Source: Bin80 sp965215475
GTDB lineage: Bacteria; Bacteroidota; Rhodothermia; Rhodothermales; Bin80
Length of the DNA stretch: 64,000 nucleotides
Reading direction: 5' to 3'
NCBI GenBank assembly: GCA_965215475.1
Contig: OZ244061.1
Coordinates: forward strand, 1,984,001-2,048,000
Both the position numbers and the translations under genes were made by a program. Below the pieces are notes generated by a model. That model saw only the letters and a program-made list of their open reading frames with translations, did not search any database and was not told where the DNA came from. Numbering within the stretch: the stretch's first letter is position 1; each line of letters begins with the position of its first letter. Of this stretch, positions 45,957-53,971 are shown piece after piece.

Positions 45957-47546
45957 ATGATATCTCTCGTGAAATATTCTTGTCTCATCTGCATCCTCTT
46001 TTTTCTGTTTGGCTGTGATACTGGTCCCATGGGAGATAGTGACGAAGATTTGTCCTTGGGCCATATGGAATCTGAAACGATCCACAAGAAAAGGCTTGGG
46101 CATTTGATCACGCGTGATACCCTGATCATAAATCCAACGGGCTATACCCCCCTCGCAGCAGAACTCAAGCTGGAAACCACGCAACCCGTTCAGGTTGAGC
46201 TGGAAATCGAAAGCCGTAACAATGATGAAGAAAATCTCATCCACCGGTTTAAAGAAATCGCTACTTCATTTACGCTTCCTGTACTAGGTCTCTACGCATC
46301 ACACAGCAACATCCTGCATATTCGTTTCTATGACAGTGGGAACCAATTATTGGGAGAGGAAACCCGGATGATTGATACTCCAGAACTCTTTCTAGAACCG
46401 CCAAATATAGATATTATAGTCAATACTGAACGAAAAAAGTCGGGAATGAATCTTGTGAGCTTCAGTGGACGCACCAGCCCTCCTACGCCTCAAATTCCAT
46501 TTATTTTTGATCAATATGGAAACATTCGATGGTACGCCAATTTTAGAAATCATCCAACTTTAAACGGCCTGAATTACGATGTTGGAGTGGAGCGGCTCCA
46601 AAACGGTAATTTCTATTTCGGTGACAAACACAGTGAACGAATCATTGAGATAGACATGTTAGGTAGAGTCGTAAATGAGTGGTTGCTGGATGGGTATTCC
46701 TTTCATCATAATGTATTAGAACTTCCTAGCGGAAATTTCCTCGTGACTGTATCTCGGCATGGAATTTCTACGGTTGAGGACCATATCATAGAGATTGATC
46801 GAAGCACTGGGATCATTGCAAATGTGTGGGATCTCAGAGAATCTCTGAATTATCGACGCAGACAGGCTAGTAACCGTAGGGACTGGTTTCATGGAAATGG
46901 TCTAGCCTATGACGAAGAAAAAGATGCGATCATTGTATCTGGACGGAATCAAGGGACCGTAAAGCTGACTCGTAATAATGAAGTGATTTGGATTTTTGCA
47001 AGGCATAGAGGTTGGCAGCAATCTGGAGAAGGGGAGGACTTAAAGGCCAAACTTTTACAGCCTTTGGATGCAAAGGGAATCCCCATTACAGATCTGAGTC
47101 TACTTGCCGGATATACGAATCATCCGGAATTCACATGGCCTTGGAATCAACATGCACCCAAGTTAACACCACAGGGAACTTTGTTTTTATTTGACAATGG
47201 ATATTATCGAAATAGCATTTCATGGGGACCTACATTCAGCAGAGCAGTGGAATATCAAATTGATGAGGAAGCGATGACGGTTCAACAGGTTTGGGAATAT
47301 GGGCGTGAACGAGGCCGTGCAACTTATGCGGCAAGAGTATCAGATGTTGATTATCATCCCTACGCAAATACTGTTATCTTCATGCCTGGTGATATCTTCG
47401 ACGAAAATGGGCGCAGTGGAAGAATGGTTGAAGTTGATTACACTACAAAGGATGTAGTCTACGAAGCGATTATACATAAACCCTATGTTGATTTTTTCAT
47501 ATTTCACCGTATGGAACGCCTTCCCATTTATCCACATGAACAATAA
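45957..47546 (+). CDS. Arylsulfotransferase (AssT)-like lipoprotein 1
   Basis: This 529-aa protein has a lipoprotein signal with lipobox LFGC (Cys20). An N-terminal beta domain (NPTGYTPLAAEL) precedes a six-bladed propeller of the AssT type. Expected active-site segments are FHHNVLELPSGN, DWFHGNGLAYDEE, SGRNQGTVKL and NQHAPKLTPQGTLFLFDNG, the last holding the histidine that is sulfated during catalysis in AssT. Known AssT enzymes move sulfate between phenols without PAPS, in the periplasm. The donor and acceptor here are unknown. It shares most of its sequence pattern with the protein at 52212-53828. Confidence 0.85.
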   Translation: MISLVKYSCLICILFFLFGCDTGPMGDSDEDLSLGHMESETIHKKRLGHLITRDTLIINPTGYTPLAAELKLETTQPVQVELEIESRNNDEENLIHRFKEIATSFTLPVLGLYASHSNILHIRFYDSGNQLLGEETRMIDTPELFLEPPNIDIIVNTERKKSGMNLVSFSGRTSPPTPQIPFIFDQYGNIRWYANFRNHPTLNGLNYDVGVERLQNGNFYFGDKHSERIIEIDMLGRVVNEWLLDGYSFHHNVLELPSGNFLVTVSRHGISTVEDHIIEIDRSTGIIANVWDLRESLNYRRRQASNRRDWFHGNGLAYDEEKDAIIVSGRNQGTVKLTRNNEVIWIFARHRGWQQSGEGEDLKAKLLQPLDAKGIPITDLSLLAGYTNHPEFTWPWNQHAPKLTPQGTLFLFDNGYYRNSISWGPTFSRAVEYQIDEEAMTVQQVWEYGRERGRATYAARVSDVDYHPYANTVIFMPGDIFDENGRSGRMVEVDYTTKDVVYEAIIHKPYVDFFIFHRMERLPIYPHEQ

Positions 47547-47835
47547 ATTATGGTCATTATTCCAAGGAACCTACGTTATTGGGTTTCAATTCGTCTGACA
47601 CTCATACCTGAATAATTCAATTTTCAAAGGGCGCGCGCATCCGAGTGTTGTAGTGCCATAATGAGCCGGAAATCGGTGATAATCTACGCTTGGATGCTCT
47701 AGGAGTAGTCTTGATGTTAAAGATCGGTTAGGTTTGGCCGTCCTACAACTTTCCTGCTATTTACATAGTTTGATATAGACACGAGTTGGTGTGTCTCATA
47801 GTAGTCTTTCCCCTTTTTGCAATTCTAAAATTTTT

Positions 47836-49112
47836 GGTTCTATCACCATTTGTATGGAATTGATTAATTTTGGTTTCACCAAAATTATTTTTCATGCTTG
47901 ATACTTATTTAAAAAATTCAATGCATCAGTGGTTAGATTTAGATTCTTGCTGGAGTATTGATCATGTGGAAACCAATGTGAAGAAGGGGCGAGTGGATCT
48001 TTATATTTCTCATTCGGGGAAGGATCTTGTATGCCCAGATACGGGTGAACCAGGTACGTTGTATGATCATCGTAAGAAGCGTCAATGGCGCCATCTGGAT
48101 CTCTTTCATTTCAAGTGTTTTCTTCACTGTAGGATTCCCCGTGTACTGACTCCTAATGGTCCGAAGACGATCACCATTCCTTGGGCGGCTCCATCCAGTC
48201 GAGTCACCTATGCGTTTGAATGTTTTGCCATTCGTCTGCTGAAAGCAACTAAGACCAAAACAGCAGATCTTCTTCGGTGCGGATTTAACCAGCTCCATCG
48301 TATTATGCACCGTGCTGTTGAACGCGGAGAGTCACGCAGATCTCTGGCAGGAATTCACCATATCAGTATTGATGAAAAGGCTCTCAAGCGCGGACATACC
48401 TATGCAACGATTGTGAGTGATTCGGATCGTGGAGTGGTCATTGATATTGGACCGGGACGGACGAAAAAAGGCACGATAGAACTCTTAGAATGCCTTTTAG
48501 GGCAAATCAAGGATCAGATAGAGACGATATCTACGGATATGTGGAAGGCCTTCATTGGAGCGGTTGCAAAGGTGTTCCCCCATGCCCTCATGATTCACGA
48601 TCGGTTTCATTTAATCCAGTATCTCAATCAAGCCATCAATCAAGTAAGAAGGCGGGAGGTCAAACAGCATCCAGAACTCAAAGGGAACCGATATGCACTG
48701 TTGAAAAATGAAAACAATCGTACGGAAAAACAGGAAGACATCTTCCAAGTGGTGAAGGAATCCAACCTCAATGTGAGTGTCGCTTGGCGGTTACGGGAAG
48801 ATTTCAAAGCCATCTTTGAATGTGCATCGTTAAAAGAAGCGAAAGCGTATCTCAACTTATGGCTTGACGAGGTGAACGAGGCTGGTGTCAAAGAAGTCAT
48901 AAAAGTTGCAGACATGTGTAAGAATCACTTTGATGGCGTCTGCAACGCATTATGGAACCGTCAGTCCAATGCAAAAGCAGAGAGGATTAATGGAAAAATT
49001 CAAGAGATCAAAACCATGGGTAGAGGATATAGAACCTTTGAAAATTTCAGAGTTGCTATTCTCTTCTTTTGTGGCGGTCTGGATCTCTATCCACACGATT
49101 CGTGATAGAACC
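47836..49112 (+). mobile_element. Intact ISL3-family insertion sequence
   Basis: The element is bounded by imperfect terminal inverted repeats starting GGTTCTATCAC at both ends and by an 8-bp direct target duplication, AAATTTTT, at 47828-47835 and 49113-49120. An 8-bp duplication is typical of ISL3. The 1,277-bp length and uninterrupted transposase suggest recent, possibly active transposition. Confidence 0.93.
47894..49105 (+). CDS. ISL3 family transposase
   Basis: This transposase of about 403 aa has the ISL3 DDE core: IDEKALKRGHTYATIV with the first Asp, ISTDMWKAFIGAV with the second, and NAKAERINGKI with the Glu. An N-terminal zinc-finger-like region (CPDTGEPGTLYDHRKKRQWRHLD) binds DNA ends. 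The ATG at 47894 is chosen over a TTG at 47870. The gene fills the element between the inverted repeats. A decayed relative lies at 56298-57035. Confidence 0.93.
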   Translation: MLDTYLKNSMHQWLDLDSCWSIDHVETNVKKGRVDLYISHSGKDLVCPDTGEPGTLYDHRKKRQWRHLDLFHFKCFLHCRIPRVLTPNGPKTITIPWAAPSSRVTYAFECFAIRLLKATKTKTADLLRCGFNQLHRIMHRAVERGESRRSLAGIHHISIDEKALKRGHTYATIVSDSDRGVVIDIGPGRTKKGTIELLECLLGQIKDQIETISTDMWKAFIGAVAKVFPHALMIHDRFHLIQYLNQAINQVRRREVKQHPELKGNRYALLKNENNRTEKQEDIFQVVKESNLNVSVAWRLREDFKAIFECASLKEAKAYLNLWLDEVNEAGVKEVIKVADMCKNHFDGVCNALWNRQSNAKAERINGKIQEIKTMGRGYRTFENFRVAILFFCGGLDLYPHDS

Positions 49113-49120
49113 AAATTTTT

Positions 49121-49493
49121 ATGATCGTCCTGTTTTTTGTTCGTATCCTTGATTCCGGATGCCACCGATGCTCATCCTCATTTTTTATATGATCACTCGG
49201 GGGTACGCGTGCTAGAAGACCGATCTGAGCTCCAGACCAACGTGGAGAATCTGGAGGATCTATTTTCCAATCTGAAACTATTCCATGAAGCAACGAACGG
49301 GGATAATTGGAGCTATGCGAGGTGTCCTGTGAATTCAAAATGGGATATCACCCAGGTACCTAGTGCCTGCCAAAAAACCCCCTATTTTGGAAAAATCGGC
49401 ATCAATGATGGCGTTTCCAAAGTAGATTATAGCCACATGTATCCCTATCATCAACGGCACGTTCCAGTTGGCCCAGAAGAACATTTTCTCTGA
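49121..49493 (+). pseudogene. Truncated LRR protein, start adjacent to ISL3
   Basis: The ATG at 49121 directly follows the ISL3 target duplication. The first codons match the signal peptide of the LRR protein at 53972 (MIVLF, then LFVSLIPDA), but one extra T in a T-run at about 49133 breaks the frame. In the second frame LKLFHEATNGDNWSYARCP and WDITQVPSA match the LRR N-cap of that protein; similarity then ends near 49375. No repeats remain. Confidence 0.8.
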
Positions 49494-49640
49494 GAATTAA
49501 ATCAGGTGATTATTATATGTATTTTATCAGAGTCAATTTGACAAATGACGTTCGTTTTGACAACATTGTGTCGTCCAGACATACCTCTGTCACCTCCAAT
49601 CGTGGAGTGAAGTCCCTTTCTGCGTTGATCGGGGAAGTGA

Positions 49641-50150
49641 CTACGCTGCTCGGCGTAGCAAGGTGCGTTCATGTTCCATCCACACCATCCCTATGCGACA
49701 TAAATTGGTCGCAACCACACTTGCTCCCATCGTTCGTGCAAACCCGTCCTTCCCCCCTTTCGTCCGAATGCGATCCCCGCCATGTTGTTCCAAGCAGTTG
49801 ATGCATGACTCAATACCGGCATGACGCCGACGTTTCTCTTGAAACTCTGGGGCCGACTCTCGCTCTTTTTCCGCCTTGTTTTTGTTCCCTTTTTTGGGGA
49901 GAATCACGTGTACCTCCAATCCAGATACGGCATCAAAATGATCTGGAGACCAGAACCCTCGGTTAAAACGGATGGAGGCGATATTCGGATAGAGATCCGT
50001 GTACTTGGTGACGATGGGAACCGTCATCTCCACATCGGATTCGATCCACATGATCTTCCATCCAAGAATCAAACGGTGTTCCTCTTCAAGATATAATAGA
50101 ACGGAAGGTTCCCTCAGAAGTGTTACTTTTCGAGGTAATCGAATTTTCAT
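49641..50150 (-). pseudogene. C-terminal fragment of ISNCY-type transposase
   Basis: The minus strand encodes about 170 residues like the end of an ISNCY-family transposase. IASIRFNRGFWSPDHF and VILPKKGNKNKAEKE lead into HAGIESCINCLEQHGGDRIRTKG with the catalytic Glu, then VVATNLCRIG. The N-terminal half is missing and an IS110 remnant abuts it. The gap 49494-49640 shows nothing else. Confidence 0.7.
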
Positions 50151-50156
50151 TTTATT

Positions 50157-50848
50157 ATGTCATCTACATCTCATTGTCCACCTGTTCGCTACTACGTTGG
50201 ATTAGACGTTCATCGTGACACAATCTCGGCGTGTGTTTACGATGCGACTGAGAAGCGTTACTGTGATGAGCAAACGCACACAAGCCGAAGAGTCTCGCTC
50301 GGTTTGTGGAATCTACGCGTTCAAAGTATGAGCATTTTCGCTGTTGTTATGAGGCATCCTTTTCGGGTACTGTGCTCTATGACACATTGACCGAACACGG
50401 CGTGGATTGCGCCATCATTGCTCCTGGCTCGATTCCCAAGCGCTCAGGCGATCGAATCAAAACCGATCAGCGCGATGCCAGGAATTTGTCCAAGTATTTT
50501 GGATCTGGGCTTTTGACGGAATATTTCGTCCAGCTCCGAGCCGTGCGAGGACTTTTACGCAGTCGGGAGGCACAGATCAAAAGCCTTCACCAATCCAAAA
50601 TGCGCGTGATTCATTTTTTGCATGCGCACGGGCACTGCTCTACAACTGGACGCACCTGAACAAAAAGATTTAAGACTTGGATCCATCAGATTGAGTTAGA
50701 GCGTTCCCATGACGAGTTTGTACTACGCGGACACCTGAATGATATTGATTATCATCAGGGACGCATCCAAGAAATTGAACAGCAAGTCCAAACAGCATCC
50801 GAGCCCGAGAAGTTTCAGCAAGCAGTTCAGAGTTCTAGCGAATAATCT
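50157..50848 (+). pseudogene. Broken IS110-family transposase
   Basis: YYVGLDVHRDTISACVYD opens the DEDD domain, and a frameshift near 50300 leads to FSGTVLYDTLTEHGVDCAIIAPGS and DRIKTDQRDARNLSKYF, typical of IS110. Another shift and stop near 50660-50675 precede a helical segment, and the sequence ends before the C-terminal transposase_20 domain. It is inactive. Confidence 0.8.
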
Positions 50849-50889
50849 CCGCTAAGTAGGAGTGACTGCCTTGGTTATACATTGAATCT

Positions 50890-51837
50890 ATGGTTCAGAC
50901 CTTCTTGATTCTCATGTTGGCTGGCCTCTACGTTCTTCCTGTATCAGGAGCGCAGGAAAAACCAGCGGTAAGGGCATTTTCGGGAAGTTCAGTCGTATCT
51001 GAGTTTGACTCCTTCATCGGTGATGATGCATTGGGGGCGGACGATGTGAAGGTTGTTCACAAGGCGTTATCTGCATTCTATCTCTCCACGAATGGGGATC
51101 AGTGGACTAACAATTCGGGTTGGGATATTAATGTGATTCCTTCATCTATGGAGGATTTTAATCAGTGGTATGGACTCACCGTATCAGATCAGAGTCTGGT
51201 TACGATTTCATTGGAGAACAATCGGGTTTCTGGATCCCTCCCATCCGAATTGGAGAATTTAGTGAGTCTTCAAAGTCTGGAACTTGGAAGAAATTTTATT
51301 ACGGGTCCGATTCCTGCTGAACTGGGCAACTTGTCGGACTTGGAGTCGCTCTCGTTGGGCATGAACCAGCTTTCGGGTCAACTTCCACGGAGTTTGCTCC
51401 AGCTAACCCTTGAGGGGTTTGATTTTCGAGGAAATTCGGGACTTTGCGCCCCATCCGACGACGAGTTTCAGAGCTGGCTGGGAGGGATTGATTATATATA
51501 TGCGGATCCAAATTGTACCTCTGCCGTCTTGACGGAACAAGAAGGCCCGCTCCCGATCGAGTTCATGGCCCGGGGCAACTATCCGAATCCGGTACGGACT
51601 TCAACGACTCTGCGATTTGATCTTCCTTGGACTGCTAGTGTATCGGTTGAAGTCTTGGATGTAACGGGGCGGCGCGTGTCACTACGGTCACCGGTGAAAG
51701 TATCGGCGGGCTGGGGTCGTGAACTCTCTCTACGTAATCTACCCCTTCCCCAAGGGATCTATCTGTATCGCCTGATGGTGGATGCTCCAGAGGGCATTTT
51801 CACGCATGCGGGGCGGTTTGTACGGGTTCACTCATAG
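50890..51837 (+). CDS. Secreted leucine-rich repeat protein 2, T9SS-sorted
   Basis: This 315-aa protein is a short paralogue of the protein at 43814-45550. It has a signal peptide ending VSGAQ, the same N-cap (LSAFYLSTNGDQWTNNSGW) and only about three LRRs (GSLPSELENL, GPIPAELGNL, GQLPRSLLQL). The same CAPSDDEF cap and C-terminal type A sorting domain (NYPNPVRTSTTLRFDLP) follow. The loss or gain of central repeats leaves both ends intact, as expected from in-frame recombination among repeats. It precedes the second sulfotransferase gene. Confidence 0.9.
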   Translation: MVQTFLILMLAGLYVLPVSGAQEKPAVRAFSGSSVVSEFDSFIGDDALGADDVKVVHKALSAFYLSTNGDQWTNNSGWDINVIPSSMEDFNQWYGLTVSDQSLVTISLENNRVSGSLPSELENLVSLQSLELGRNFITGPIPAELGNLSDLESLSLGMNQLSGQLPRSLLQLTLEGFDFRGNSGLCAPSDDEFQSWLGGIDYIYADPNCTSAVLTEQEGPLPIEFMARGNYPNPVRTSTTLRFDLPWTASVSVEVLDVTGRRVSLRSPVKVSAGWGRELSLRNLPLPQGIYLYRLMVDAPEGIFTHAGRFVRVHS

Positions 51838-52211
51838 ATGAGAAATCGTGGATTCCATAGCCATCGATGCCATCACGATGCGGATTTCACTAGATCCGAG
51901 AAAAGTATATCCTCGTTCAACTGGCTAAGACATTACCCCAAGAAAGATCTTCGTGGAATGATTCCTTACGAGAAGCATGTTCGATGTAACAGAAGGTATG
52001 TACCCATGTTTAAATTTGCGGGATCTTTCCGAGGTGCGTGGATTGTACTGGGCAAAAGATGTGATCTTAAGAAGGGTTTCGTATCTTTAGACGATCTGTA
52101 TTCCTCGCTCGGTCAAAATGATCCTTGATTGCTTGTATCTCGCCCGTTTGGGGGTCATGAAGGCCAGGATCTCCGTGATTCGGATTGCTCGGGAACATGC
52201 AGAATCGTCAC
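51838..52211. other. Intergenic region between LRR2 and sulfotransferase 2
   Basis: 374 bp partly similar to the region after the first LRR gene. The plus-strand open frame 51838-52128 is not called, because the matching spacer in the other cassette has no such frame. Confidence 0.5.
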
Positions 52212-53828
52212 ATGAAATTGCCCCCCCCCATTTTTCTAGCGGTGCTTGCCGTTTTCTTCCTGCTTGGCTGTGACAGTGGTCTCACAGATCTGGGAACGAT
52301 TGAGCGTTCTGCCGAGAGGGAACATGCAATCACGGGAGAGCGCCGAAACTTGAAGGCAAACGGACTTGGGCATTTGATCACGCGGGATACTCTGGTCCTG
52401 AATCCAACAGGCTATACCCCACTTGCCGCAGAGCTCAGACTGGAAACCACACACCCGGTTCAGGTGGAACTGGAAATCGTGAGTCCTTATGAGGGGGAGG
52501 AACATCTGGTTCACCGCTTTGAAGAAATCGCGTCGTCGTTTACGCTTCCGGTCCTTGGTCTCTACGCATCACATCGTAATACCTTGCGGATTCGATTCTA
52601 TGACCGTGGGAACCAGTTCCTGGGACAGGAGATCCGAAGGGTGGAGACGCCACCACTCATCCCAGAACTCCCAACCATTGAGGTTGTCGTCAATACTGGT
52701 CAAAAAAAATCGGGGATGAACCTTGTTTCTTTCGGTGGACTCATGCATCGTGGTGAATTCCCAAGAACCCCCTTCATGTTTGATCAATACGGACACATTC
52801 GGTGGTATGTCAATATGAATACCCATCCGACCCTAAATCGCTTGTTCTACGGTATTGCCGTGGAGCGATTTCAAAACGGCAACCTCTACTTTAATGACCT
52901 AAGCAGCGGGCGCTTCTTGATCGAGATGGATCTGTTGGGGAGAGTGATCCAGGAATGGTCTTTGCCGGGGTACGAGCTTCACCATAACCTGATTGAACTT
53001 CCCAGCGGAAATTTATTAGGTCTCGCAACGAAATATGGTATCTCTACCAATCAGGATTATGTTCTGGAACTTGACCGAGAAACCGGAATCATCGTGACGG
53101 AATGGGATCTGAGAGAATCACTGGATGTCCGTCGGCTCATATGGAGTACCAATCCCATAGACTGGTTTCATGGAAATGGTCTGGCCTATGATGAGGAGCA
53201 GGATGCGATCATCGTATCGGGGCGTCATCAAGGGACCGTAAAGCTGACGCGTGAGAATGAAGTGATTTGGATCCTGGCCCCGCATCGAGGCTGGAATCAT
53301 GCTGGGGATGGGACGGACTTAAAGACCAAACTTTTGCACCCCCTGGATGCAAAGGGGAGACCGATTACAGATCTGCGTGTTGTTACAGGGCATAGTAATC
53401 ACCCCGACTTCTCATGGACATGGTTTCAACATGCCCCCAAGTTAACTCCACAGGGAACTCTGTTTTTATTTGATAATGGGAACAGACGAAATTATAATTA
53501 TTTGTCCGGGCGTTATAGTCGGGCGGTGGAATATCGAATTGATGAGGAGGCCATGACGATTCAGCAGGTATGGGAATATGGCCGGGAACGTGGCCAGGCC
53601 ACCTATGCGGGTGCCGTCTCGGATGTGGATTACCATCCAGAGGAGAAGACGGTTGCTTTCATGCCAGGTATTACAAAGATCGAAAATGGGCTCAATGGGA
53701 AAATGATTGAGATTGATTATATGACGAAGAAGGTCGTCTACGAGGCGGTCCTGCGTAATGATGATGTCTTCTCCTATTACCACATATTTGATCGCATCGA
53801 ACGTCTGCCCCTATATCCACATCGATAA
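52212..53828 (+). CDS. Arylsulfotransferase (AssT)-like lipoprotein 2
   Basis: This lipoprotein of about 538 aa is a close paralogue of 45957-47546. The ATG at 52212 gives a clean lipoprotein signal (VFFLLGCDSG); a TTG at 52185 would add nine residues. The same propeller motifs are present: LHHNLIELPSGN, DWFHGNGLAYDEE, SGRHQGTVKL and FQHAPKLTPQGTLFLFDNG. It should work in the periplasm or outer membrane. It lies 374 bp after the second LRR gene and 143 bp before the third. Confidence 0.85.
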   Translation: MKLPPPIFLAVLAVFFLLGCDSGLTDLGTIERSAEREHAITGERRNLKANGLGHLITRDTLVLNPTGYTPLAAELRLETTHPVQVELEIVSPYEGEEHLVHRFEEIASSFTLPVLGLYASHRNTLRIRFYDRGNQFLGQEIRRVETPPLIPELPTIEVVVNTGQKKSGMNLVSFGGLMHRGEFPRTPFMFDQYGHIRWYVNMNTHPTLNRLFYGIAVERFQNGNLYFNDLSSGRFLIEMDLLGRVIQEWSLPGYELHHNLIELPSGNLLGLATKYGISTNQDYVLELDRETGIIVTEWDLRESLDVRRLIWSTNPIDWFHGNGLAYDEEQDAIIVSGRHQGTVKLTRENEVIWILAPHRGWNHAGDGTDLKTKLLHPLDAKGRPITDLRVVTGHSNHPDFSWTWFQHAPKLTPQGTLFLFDNGNRRNYNYLSGRYSRAVEYRIDEEAMTIQQVWEYGRERGQATYAGAVSDVDYHPEEKTVAFMPGITKIENGLNGKMIEIDYMTKKVVYEAVLRNDDVFSYYHIFDRIERLPLYPHR

Positions 53829-53971
53829 GGAACGATGCTCTTCCCTCCAAGAAACCATAGGTGGTCGCCGTCTCGTGCGATTCGGTTCCGTAGATCCATC
53901 GTTCCCGCTTTTCTTCTGGTTCCATGTTCAATCTTGAGCATAGGATCGTGTGCTCATCTCACTTATTTCCA

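Noticed and set aside
51838..52128. 96-codon open frame after the second LRR gene
   Set aside because: The homologous spacer after the first LRR gene does not keep the frame, so it is unlikely to be coding.
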